Shown: positions 11,402-22,600 of the stretch, one piece after another | Position numbering within the stretch: the stretch's first letter is position 1 | Layout: each line of letters begins with the position of its first letter | Assembly: GCA_944472155.2 (NCBI GenBank) | Contig: OX235279.1 | Location: 63,833,564-63,897,563, forward strand | Direction of reading: 5' to 3' | Length of the DNA: 64,000 bases | From: Trichobilharzia szidati | Lineage: Eukaryota; Platyhelminthes; Trematoda; Strigeidida; Schistosomatidae | The notes under the pieces: generated by a model | The model's input: the letters and a program-made list of their open reading frames with translations, nothing else | Told to the model about the DNA's origin: nothing | The model's database searches: none | Translations under genes and position numbers: made by a program

Positions 11402-11880
11402 TTCATGCATTAGTCAATACACCCATTTTGGATCTTTCGTTTCTCTTGAATACAAACGAAATCTCATAAGCATTATGATGTTTCATGCTAGAAAAGTCCA
11501 AACGACTAATACTATGGATGATGAAACAAGGAAATTAGAAAACTAATTGTATGACAACGGATATCCAGAAAGTTTCTGAAGATGTGCATGTGGAGAGCAG
11601 ATGAAGAGGAACGCTTTCAAATAACGCCAAGGAAAAGGATATCTATGACTTCAACGTTCATAGAAGAGGCAATGACTGAATTACTGACATCGGAACTCAG
11701 AAAAACAAAAGTTGAAACACTGCCAAAATAGTATGTTTAAGGTTCACTAACCGTTGTAAATGAAATTCCAGTAGAGGTGAATGATGAGCTACCAAATCTG
11801 GCGACTTCAGTGCACATTTGCATAATTAAGTGTTCTCATGAGGAAGGGCTACAGAGCATAAGACTGATGGTAATTTAACC
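11402..11880 (+). pseudogene. Degraded Penelope-like element, RT thumb to GIY-YIG start
   Basis: From 11412 the frame reads SQYTHFGSFVSLEYKRN, then ARKVQTTNTMDDETRKLEN, a stop, and YDNGYPESF. This matches the order seen in the longer PLE at 49.4-50.8 kb (QYLHFTSFVPIQYKR, ARKICTSDTVMDEFRH, ANGYPENF). Frame changes follow, then EEAMTELLTSELRKT and finally ELPNLATSVHICIIKCSHE, which is level with the start of the GIY-YIG domain (LP...CIYKFTCSCG). Several stops and frameshifts. No terminal arms identified. Confidence 0.65.
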
Positions 11881-14687
11881 TTTACAGTTCTAAAGAAATC
11901 GCCACCTAATTTCTTCAGCTGTCTACACCCTTGGCTGCTAAGCCTAACTGAAGCAGCTGCTATAAGAAAGGTTCAATCTTATCCATATGTCAAGTCTCTT
12001 TGATTCTCATGGCTTTTACTCCCAGACTAGAATAGTTTTCCATCCCACTGAAACTGGACAGTTGTCAATATTTTATTTTTATTATCACTATCATACTTTG
12101 TTATAAGTGCATATTTTCGTCCTTGTTTCACAATTAACCATAAAACGAAACTCCATTATCTAATCATTGTAAGATAGTAGTTGTTCCCCCCCTAGCGCCA
12201 CAAATAAACACGCTGTACTTAATTGTAATTAATAGATTTGGTTACATCTCTTTTGTGCAACCATGTGAAGGCATTATAAAATTTACTGATAAGCATGCAT
12301 ATTTTGAAAATTACTAACACACAATATTTTATATACCAAACTGAAGTTTACGGTTCCAGTGAATTATGTTAGTCATATATAAACAGAGGCACTACTTGAC
12401 CTCCCAAATCATCATCTATACGAAAAGTATAGATGAATGAAAAAGAGACTTCCGTATAGCGAACCAGTGCAACATTTTATCATCCGCAAAATTAAATGAG
12501 CACATGCCTTTATTGAAAACACCGAGTTTTTACATTCTGTTGTTGATTTCAAGTTCTCATAAGACCTAATGCTATTAAAATGAAAGTAGTATAATAATAG
12601 CATGGTTCGTTAAATCCCACAGTAGCACAAAAGTACACTTTCGCAAACTTTTGACATTTTGTGAATACTTTTGTTTTTTGGGGAAGAAACCAAATGTCTC
12701 TACCTCTGCAGAGAATCCGACGCATCATATGTTATAGTACAAAGCATTCAATTTTCTACTATTTGTGGTGTTTAACAAATGTACTTTTCGCTACCTTTTC
12801 CTTCAGATACATACATGACCTTTGGTTTCTATTTCATTTGTTTCGTACAGTCTATTGAATAGTTATCTCATGTACTTATTCGGTATTTGACCTTCATAAG
12901 TAAAGTTAGTAAACAGGTCAAAATTAAAATTATGACAACAGTAATTAAAGGAAAGATAAAATGAAGTGGAGTAAAGTTAACCGGAAAAAACATTACTACG
13001 ATTCAGCTGAGGAAAGGAGACTAGTCGGACGTTTTCGAGTACATTATTTAGGTTTTCGTTCATATGAAACTAGTGCTTCCACTGTAGATGATGAAAATGT
13101 ACACTTTTAAAATGACTGCATTCGGCCGTGTAGAAACCTTCAAAAGATAAATCACATGGGACCGAGTGACTTCTTCACAGATAGAAGACTTCATAATTTA
13201 ATGTTCACCTTCCATCAACCAAATCGGGAAATACAATGTTCGGTGTAATCACCTCCATATGAGAATATAAAAGAGCAAATACACACACACACACCTAAGC
13301 TGTAGTTTAACCTCCGTGTATTGCTAAATAACACTCCTCCTCAAGAACATGAGGATGTAGGTTCATGGAGTAGAAAATGCGCTTGTTACACTTGGATAGA
13401 CGACTTTTAAGCCTACGTAATACCTGGCTAAATAATGTAAATACAACTGTACAGCTTGAAAATAATATTGTTGAAGAGAATCTCTGTTTTTTTATTCACG
13501 AATAAATGTTCGTCTTTCGTCATTTGAACAAACAGGTTACGCTCAGAGGAGTTTGTCCTTACCCGGTCGTCTAAAAAAAGGAACAGATAGGTCAATAACC
13601 GCTGCCACCTTATCCCATTTGATAGACAGCGAATGTCGTATTTATGGTCATATTTCATGTACCAAATAATCTGCCTAAAGGCAAGCGGATACGCCTCTTA
13701 TCTATAGCTGAAGCTGTAAGAATCAATAAATTGACCTTTGTGTTATTCAGTTTCCATATCGGTCATGGCCCGATCTAAGATCATGGACACAATCGTCTCA
13801 TGTCTTCATGTTTTATTATGCACATCTTTATTCCCCTGCTACTCTGTAAGGGGATAACACAAGAGACTTGATAGTTTACATCACACCATTTCAAATTATC
13901 ATCCTTTGGATTTATACTAGGCTTATCCCACTCGTTTGCGCTATTAACACTTACTCTGTCATGAATATAACCTCTTGTAAACTGAATTATAAATTTCACA
14001 GACACCCCTCTTTATCATTTTTTTTAAAATATCCTCCATTCACCGAACTTTGCGCATCCATTTAAATCGCCTAACATTCCATCTTTTAATTCAATTGCAT
14101 TTTATTCTATAGACCATTTTATTGTTTACTGTTTTGACTGGCTATTGTTTACTGACATTTATGCGTTTAGAACTCTAAAGCCCCGAGAAATAAGTCATCA
14201 AAAAAAATTATTCAATTAAATCTTGTATATTTTAAATATTCCTTCATGGCTTTCCTTTACAGCTGGTATGGTGGAAAATACTCAAATTCAGGATTTCCCA
14301 AGTCAGTCATTTGTTTTGCATTGCATACAGATGTCTAGACAGCCAAGTCTAGCACTGTCTCATTATCCGGTGGTAAAATTTGGGCTTTCATATAAACCAT
14401 AATATTCATTGAGCAAGATGAAATTGTGGTCTGCAGAAAAATGGAATCGCTTTACGAGTGAAAACTGGAGACCGGTAATGTAGCTAGTTATTGCTTATAG
14501 ATCCATGCAGAGAAATCCGTGTATACAAAGAAGTTATGCCAAACGATAACGTGAATTTTTCAGTGGTCCTAAGCCTATTTGAATTTGAGCGGAATAGAGC
14601 ATATTCATTTGGAGAGCCACTAACAAATGGGTCTCAGTTTTCCCGCCAGTGAATTAGCGACCTTGTGAAAAGGTGAATCTCTATTTA
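11881..14687. other. AT-rich stretch, no gene seen
   Basis: Contains a short CA repeat at about 13280-13294. Open frames are short and overlap on both strands. Nothing recognised. Confidence 0.5.
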
Positions 14688-14699
14688 TTGATGATAGAG

Positions 14700-14929
14700 G
14701 TGCGTCGGCGGTATAGCGGTTAGGACGCTCGCCCACCATGCACATGGTCTGGGGTTCGATCCCCGGCCGACTCACTCCTTTACCTCGCTGAGCCAGAAAT
14801 AATGTTGGTAAAGGGGAAAGGTTGAGCATGAGGCTAGCAACCCCATCCTGTAAGATAAACACTGCTACAGAAACTTCAAGCCACTAGCTTGAAGCCCTAT
14901 GTTCTACTGGGGAACGTGAAGGAAAAAAA
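14700..14929 (+). mobile_element. tRNA-headed SINE, full length, with target site duplication
   Basis: Same family as 1134-1365, here on the plus strand. The head has A box tggcggtatagcggttagg-like sequence near 14706 and B box ggggttcgatcc near 14752. The body contains gaggctagcaaccccatcct and ends gaagccctatgttctactgg, ggaacgtgaaggaaaaaaa. A 12-base direct repeat ttgatgatagag flanks it exactly (14688-14699 and 14930-14941). The perfect duplication and small divergence suggest fairly recent insertion. Confidence 0.92.
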
Positions 14930-15259
14930 TTGATGATAGAGAAAAGAATATAAAAGAGTCCCCAAAGAAAATTGAGCAACACTTTATTCATATCAAGGTA
15001 GGAAGCAATAATAAATTGAGGGTATGAAATTTATATGTTATGACATATCGTATCGTATACGTTTGTCAGTCTTCATTAAACACAGTAAATATCTCCACCG
15101 CATTGCTTAGTTGTACTGTATAATATACGCTTGAATTCACAGCTGGTCACATGAAGCATTTCAGTGTTCTCTTGAATAATTTACTTTTATTTTGCAAAAC
15201 ATGAATCTATTATATATATATATATATATACATATATATATTTGAAAATTCCCATTCAG

Positions 15260-15737
15260 TCATAGAAAAGAAAAGGCGTTCAGCAAAGAGTTACTCTTTT
15301 CGGCGATATCATTCTCAAGCTGTACAAACCGCAAATTTATAGTAATTTTTCTTGGCAACAAAAGGAATATTTCCAAAGATGTGTTAATGCAATTGTTAAT
15401 TTTTTTGACAACAAATTACGTAATTTAGAAGGCGTTAATCGGTTAGAAACTAAAATAAAGTTACAGAAGTAGGTTGGGTGACGTAATCTAATTGCTAGGG
15501 TCCAATGAAAAATGAATGAGAGTCAAGTTAATAATCTGAGTAGAATTCACTGGAAAATGGATGAGAGTTAGGTTAATAAGCTGAATAGAATTCACTTGAA
15601 AATGAATGAGAGTTAAGTTGATAAGCTGAGTAGAATTCACTTAAAAATAAACGAAAATGGAGTTAGCAACAGTCGTCATGAGGGTAGAGATTTAATAGAG
15701 GGTGGGGTTAGAAAATAATGCAATTAAGAAACAGACA
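15260..15737 (+). repeat. Left inverted arm of the 15-16 kb PLE
   Basis: Begins tcatagaaaagaaaaggcg and ends at gaaacagaca. It carries three tandem units of about 46 bases between 15508 and 15648 (each with gaatgagagt, aagttaataa, gagtagaattcact). The minus strand of 15275-15320 folds into a hammerhead-like shape. The arm runs into the start of the coding frame. Confidence 0.9.
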
Positions 15738-16083
15738 ATCAATGTGCATCTACCAATTCACCTGCTCATGTGGAGCTAGGTATGTCGGCCGTACCCAGCG
15801 TTTGCTATCCAAACGCATCAGCGAACACTTACCTTCATGGTTTTATAAAGGAGAAAGAAGATCCCCCCGCCACAGCTCTATCCTAGAACACTTGATCGAA
15901 TCCGGACACCAAGCAAACCCACAAAACAACTTCTCAGTTATCTACACAATACGTGGGAATCTTGCCAAAACAGTACGAATTAAACTTCTTCAAACTGCAG
16001 AAGCAATGGCAATTCACATATTGAATCCTGAACTCTGCATACAAAAGAAGTTTGTTCAGTCACTAAATCTACAATGGTCCTGA
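15718..16083 (+). CDS. GIY-YIG endonuclease domain of a Penelope-like element
   Basis: A 121-codon intact frame. From residue 10 it reads CIYQFTCSCGARYVGRT, the GIY-YIG signature with its cysteine pair. It continues with the conserved arginine region LLSKRISEH, HxxxSGH (HLIESGH) and a glutamate in TAEAMAIHI, and ends NPELCIQKKFVQ, typical of the PLE C-terminus. The likely activity is DNA nicking during insertion. The ATG lies inside the left arm, and upstream coding sequence (reverse transcriptase) is missing, so this is a 5'-truncated fragment even though the domain itself is intact. Whether it is translated is unknown. Confidence 0.8.
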   Translation: MQLRNRQSMCIYQFTCSCGARYVGRTQRLLSKRISEHLPSWFYKGERRSPRHSSILEHLIESGHQANPQNNFSVIYTIRGNLAKTVRIKLLQTAEAMAIHILNPELCIQKKFVQSLNLQWS

Positions 16084-16134
16084 TCTATCTCAACACCAAA
16101 TACGTAATTTTGTCTTACCTCTTTCTTCTTTGTT

Positions 16135-16567
16135 TGTCTGTTTCTTAATTGCATTATTTTCTAACCCCACCCTCTATTAAATCTCTACCCTCATGACGAC
16201 TGTTGCTAACTCCATTTTCGTTTATTTTTAAGTGAATTCTACTCAGCTTATTAACCTAACTCTCATCCATTTTCCAGTGAATTCTACTCAGATTATTAAC
16301 TTGACTCTCATTCATTTTTCATTGGACCCTAGCAATTAGATTACGTCACCCAACCTACTTCTGTAACTTTATTTTAGTTTCTAACCGATTAACGCCTTCT
16401 AAATTACGTAATTTGTTGTCAAAAAAATTAACAATTGCATTAACACATCTTTGGAAATATTCCTTTTGTTGCCAAGAAAAATTACTATAAATTTGCGGTT
16501 TGTACAGCTTGAGAATGATATCGCCGAAAAGAGTAACTCTTTGCTGAACGCCTTTTCTTTTCTATGA
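16135..16567 (-). repeat. Right inverted arm of the 15-16 kb PLE
   Basis: Reverse complement of 15260-15737 with few differences. The clear exception is that it has two of the 46-base units where the left arm has three, which accounts for its 45-base shorter length. Confidence 0.9.
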
Positions 16568-16594
16568 CATATATATATATATATATTCCATGGA

Positions 16595-16672
16595 GGATTT
16601 CATCATGAACTGACATCAGTTAGAGAACCACTGGAAAACCTGTAAAACTGATGTCAGCTCATGATGAAATCC
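16595..16672. repeat. Hairpin made of two inverted retroposon fragments
   Basis: A 26-base arm (16595-16620) and its complement (16647-16672) differ at one base, with a 26-base spacer. The arm contains ctgatgtcagctcatgatg. The same unit occurs singly at 6774-6805, next to the ribozyme-like fragment. Confidence 0.8.
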
Positions 16673-19600
16673 TTCATGCAATCAAACAAACAATACTTGA
16701 AAAAATATATATATACATATATATATATATATACATATCGCTCGTGATTATCAAATTTTATGAACTAGGGAGTGAGGTTAAAAATTGTTGCAGCAGAATT
16801 ATCTATCTGAAAACCCCTCCGGAACAACATATTTGCATTACTGACGTTTATTTCAGCATTTCAACCAACTATTGTTATTCTTTAGTCCTGACCTGCATAT
16901 TATTATTCTAATATTTACATATCTGCTCTCCAATTAATCCTAATCATTTGTCCCTGTTTTCGGTTGATTCCTATTCAAAAAGCTTCCATTTACTCAAATT
17001 TTAACAATGGTGCATTGTTTCACTACTGCAATTTTTGTTTGAGGTATAATCGCGGTTGTGCCACTGAGTTGCCGCTTTACTCTGTACTGTCTCTGGGAAA
17101 AGTGTTTTAATGCCATCTGATTCTTTCATACAGAATGTTGATTTCATTTAGTTGGGAACATTCTCAGCTATTCTACGGTAGTGTCTGGTTAATTATTTTT
17201 GTTATTTAGTACCTATTTTGTATCTGAAAAGCTTCCGGACTGTAAAGATGCCTGACGGCATTGTTGTGATACTTTTCTGTTCGTGATATAACTAGTTATT
17301 TCAAAAGACTGATCAGTAAACAAGAAATATTCTTCTCAATAACTTCTTCATTAGGCTCTACAGTTATAATTAAAGGATTAATATTATTTGAATAAAATCT
17401 AACTATTGACATCAAAACTCCAAGAGGTACGACGAAAAGTATAATATTGGTTCACTAAAACATCTTTTGAGATGTGTAATTAGTATGTTTAGTCAATTAT
17501 AACATTGTCTGATAGTAGTACGGATTCTATCATGTTAAATCGTGTTTTGATATTGCGGAAGCATAATTTTTGTTTCCGAGTGACTCATGGAAGCTTAGTA
17601 CATTGTATAGAAGGAAGTGATAAGCCGATTAAATAATATTAATTTGGTTTCCTGCTTTCGAACAGAAATAGTTTGATTTTCATCGTTAGACTTTTTTCTC
17701 AAACGGATTTTAACTACTAACAAGTAGTATATCTAATAGAAATAATGTTTTCTTTTTTACTTGCGGATAAAATAGTCCCATGACCGTATTGTGCATTTAC
17801 TTTAGCTTATTTTCAGGAAGACTTTTAAAAAGCTGGTAAAGTGGAGTGTTCATAAGAAGTAGTGAAGCCATAAAAATCAAATAAAACCCCGTCTGAATGC
17901 AAACTAAGTTAAAATAATGAGTAACAATCATAATTTTGTTTTGATTTAAAAGTTTTAGTGCTCAGTGAAATATGAAATATTACATTTTCAAAGGGAAATC
18001 TATGGGAAAGGAGATAGGAATAACGATAATAGCTTTATAAAAGACATTTAAAAAATCATGGCATTTCACGAATACTTTTTTATGGGCCATATCTAACAAA
18101 AATATTAGTCAATTTATCTCAGTTTCCACAGAGACCAATATCAAAAACACTACTTCATAACAGGTTTCCACTTGATCCCGTAAGGTAACCATCTCTTTAC
18201 CCCTCATGATCAGTTGTGAAGTCACCGGGAGAGTGACTTTCATACGGAAATGTCACTCGCAGTAAATGTTTGAGTTATTAAAGTTAATGTTTTACAAAGG
18301 AAATATTCACTAAAATGAAGACTACCAGACTTTTCGAAGAGACATTGTAGTATTTATGACTCATTGCGTATATGCATCATATGTCACTGGCTACCCTAAT
18401 AAATCCATAGGAATTAAAGAAATCCAGCTTGAAAGATCAGGTCTCATAAGAGTACAGTAGAGGTAAGCACATCTAATCAGTGTAAAATTATGCCATGATG
18501 ACCGGAATTGAAGTATAACTCTCTGACTTTGAGATGATTTCATTTAAGTGGTCGCAATTCATGAGCCAGCTGAGGAACTTCCTGATTACATGAACCTTTT
18601 TACATCTTCAAGTTATTTATCTGCATGTGTGAGTGTAGGATTAGATATGTATCAACTCTACAGAGCTTCCTTTCTTTTTACTGACTCACAATAAAGTTAA
18701 CTCATGAATATAGATTGCTAACTAATTAGAAGAGACTTGAGTAGCCTACTTTTTGTTGTATACTGAAGCGATTTCTTTTGTATTCCTAGGGTCTGATGGT
18801 ATTACTTTTGGTAATGAACTTACGAAAATGTTACTCACGCTTCGATAATATTATTAATTTGTTAATTTGGTTTGGAACATTGGTGGTAAGCAGCCATATG
18901 TTACATCTTGACTGCAAGGTTTTGTAGACAACTAGGAAAATGCTGTCATCTGTCTCAAGAAAGTCTCTGTATTAAGAAAAAATCACATAAGCACACATTT
19001 ACAGAGAGTAGAATACAGCCTTAGCGTCAATAAACACTTTGAGGAAGAGGTTGTTCTTGCAAACAGTGGAGAGTAAAGAGGTAATAAGTTCGTCCTAAAC
19101 CTGTGAAAATCCAGTTTGCTTTTCCTGAATTTATTTTAAATTAATTGGAGCCTATGAAATAAAACTTATTTCCCTATAAGAAACTATGTGGGTGAGTTGA
19201 ACATTTATTGTTTCTCTTGTAATGCGTTTCTTCTGCTTTTGTAGATAGAGCACATACATGTAAGTAATGTTTGTTTAGCTAGGTAGTTATCTACTTGAGT
19301 GTGGTCAAGCTCATGTTCCAAATTCTGCACGAAAATTAACTCAATCAGGTGTAAAACACTCTCGCTGAGGAACTATATACATGTTATGATGTTCAGCGTT
19401 ATTTGCAATAGGTTGTATCAGAAATATGTTCACATATACAGCTTGGTTGTTAACTGATTAAGAATTTAGCCCATAAGAAGTACTTTTAAATGAATTAAAT
19501 TAAGCAGAAAAGGTTCTTCCACATAAAAATCTTTTAAATACTGTACTGATAACTGTATCGCCTCATGATTCGTATATAAATATATGAGGCCAAATGGTTT

Positions 19601-22600
19601 ATTCTTATACCGCCTAGGTGAAGGAACAGTTTGAAAATACAAGTGGATAGACGTAATTATCAAGATAAATGTTGTTCGAATGATTCATTCAAAGTTCAGT
19701 AGCACCCGTGTCTTAGAAACTCAAAGCACACTTTATTTTATTCTCATTGTGATATCATAGTTGACAATCACTATTGCATAGTAAGTCTTGATATAATCAC
19801 TTTGAGAAAAAAATTGTAACAGAACAAGTCAACCAAATTAATTGGAACCGAAATTGGGATTAAAGCGTGAATTTACTGAGAAAAAGTAGATTCTAAACGG
19901 GGATTTAAAAAAAGATACATTTCAACTGAGTTAAACACGGTGTAGTCTAATCACGACGGTGTGTTTACCGCATACTAAGTCATAGATAAATATAGTGAGA
20001 ACAGTTTAACTTTAGTAATTTCCAAATTTTACTTTATCCAGGAAACGAAGTGCATATCATATGATAAGCAGGTTAAATAGGAAGTTAGACTTCACTTTGA
20101 ATGATATACTCATTTAATCATAAAAGAATAAACCATAAGGTACTCACTAATTTTCTGTATTTATGCAAACAGAAATATGCACAATTAATTATACACTTAA
20201 CCTACACCACAGTTAGCACTGTATCAGAAATAAAGCCTACATACTGTCGGCATATGTTAGAGGTATTTCAGAGATCTATTTAAGGGGCAGGAGGCTACGT
20301 CAATTTGCTAGGTAAAAACAATTTTAATTGCCTGGTTTTGTGAACTTCTCAGTAAATAGAGTGGTAACTCTGTATCTGGATTCCAAATAAAGAAAAAATT
20401 AGTTAAATGCTGCACTCCGTAGTATTTTTTTGACTAATTACTTGATAAGTTCTCTTTCTGGAACAATTCTGTAAACTGTGTGATAAGAGAAACATTCGCA
20501 GAGCAAGATGAATCATATTACATGTGTGGGCCCCACGTGACTTTATAAGAATATTTACACATTTTAAAAAGGTCAGATAATATCAAAATAGTTAAAGTTG
20601 TTAAAGAACAGAATCCAAACAAAGTGCTTCTTTCTTGGATCAAGTAACTCTGCAAGTGTGTTGAAGTAGGGATATTCACACTCACCAAGTGGGAAATTAA
20701 ACAACCATTCTGTAATTTATTTCACTGTCTAGATTGAAATGAAAAAGACATTGCGTAATGTTGTGTGCAGCTGTGACTTCTTGGTAAGACTGTTGAAGTA
20801 AATCAAATGGCTTTTAGTAACAATACATGTTACACTTAGAACAGAATCTTTCACTGACCACTTCCCTGACTGCTACACTGGGTGGTGCTGTTTCGCATCT
20901 CACAGGTAACGTTGGTTGCATCAAAATTGAAGACACATCTTGCAGATGTGTGCTAATATGACGTTTGATTTTTGGAAAATACTGCGCTTATAACAGTTAC
21001 TCAATATATGTATGAATGGTAAATGTATACTTATACTGCAATTATTCCTGCTAACTAGTTCTTGAAGAAACGTTTATACACAGTTTGTTAATTCCTAATA
21101 TGACATGAAAAGATTATCAATTTGTAAAACTACACATTTATTATTAATCGGGGTAATTCAAAGGAAAGTAAAATTTGTGTGTCCTTCCATTTAAAATATT
21201 GTAATTTCATGTTTATTTTTATTATGATAAACTCTGACGATGGTTCATTCAATGGTAAATGAATATAAAACTGACTACCAGATGTAAGAACTAACACACC
21301 TCATTCATAGATGACAAGAGGAAAAGTGGTGCGATTTGCAGTATGTTGAAGTATTCCACATCTAGGTCGCCATACATATGCAATAACCTGTACGCCCATG
21401 ATTTGCAACTTAAAAGCTGATGTACACGATATCCATTCAAATACTTAGGTTTGTGAAACACAGAAAGCATATGTCAAAGTACACTCAGTTAAATATATGG
21501 AGCCAGAGCATGACTTCTGCGGTACAAGCGGAAATGTTAACCCTCAGATTTATGTTGAACAGTCAGCATTTGTTTTCAAGTTAATTTTGCATCTCCCATT
21601 GGCAGATTATGTTGGACCAAAATGCCAGATTTCAATGCCAGTCACAACCAACCAAAATAAACAATCAACAGTTTGATTTTTACCATTGTTGCATGCCTCC
21701 AGGCATCGGAGCAAACAGTTTTTGTTTCATGACATGTTGATTTTGTGCGATGATTACAACATTATTACTTCTGAAGTAGAAACAGAGAAGGCACATAGTT
21801 TCTGTAATAAAAATCAATTAAATTTCAAGTGTTTCCAGTTTTATGAGTAAATGGATAAAATCAGAGAATTATAGCACACTCCTGTTTCCATTTCTCTAAA
21901 CAATTGCTTTTGTTCGAAAACTTTACAATCTCTTTTACATACATAAATTTACATAGGTACAATTATTATTCAATTTAATATGGGAGCAATAATAATATAT
22001 ATAATAATTAATATGACAAATAAGGAGATTAAGAGTGATAACAATTTTCAAAATGATATGACAGATGAAACGTGTGAATACAGATTACAGATACAGAAAC
22101 AATATTACACAGCACTAGAAAACAGTTGCGTAATATGTAAGATAGATTTTAACGAAGACAGGTGTGAACGGGACGAGTATGGAAACAAATCGAAATAATA
22201 GTTTGCATAACTGAAAATGTAAAAATATGAAGGGAAAAAAAGCAAAAAACGAAAACTAAAGAGTCAAACCGAACTGGATTCATAGTAAATGTAGAGATCG
22301 GACTACTTTCTTTTGAAAAAGGCTCCGGCTTTTCGAGGCATACGGTGAGGGCTTCTGTAGTACAAAGAAGTTGAAAAGACACCACCTTAGGTAGACTGTT
22401 TTTACTTTGTAAATGACTCTGACTAAAGATGGCGCTTCGAACTGAACTAGTGACTCTTCTTCGCAGCGACGCTGGGTAATGTTATGGAAGGATGCACATA
22501 TGTCTGGCTCCGCAAGAATAAGTGAATTGATATTTGCACATTGCAGTGGTCATATGCGGGAGTTTGTTCCTCATATTACTCAGAAGAAGTGGACGGTTGA

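Larger units (their letters stand above)
15260..16567 (+). mobile_element. Compact Penelope-like element between inverted terminal arms
   Basis: Two near-identical inverted arms (15260-15737 and 16135-16567) enclose only the C-terminal GIY-YIG part of a PLE protein. The element sits in TA repeats (15209-15240 left, 16569-16586 right), which hides any target duplication. PLEs of other animals are known to have terminal repeats in direct or inverted orientation. This copy lacks the whole reverse transcriptase, so it would depend on enzyme from another copy. Confidence 0.85.

Noticed and set aside
16651..16911. 86-codon frame with YIYIYIYI run
   Set aside because: Translation of a TA/CATA microsatellite.
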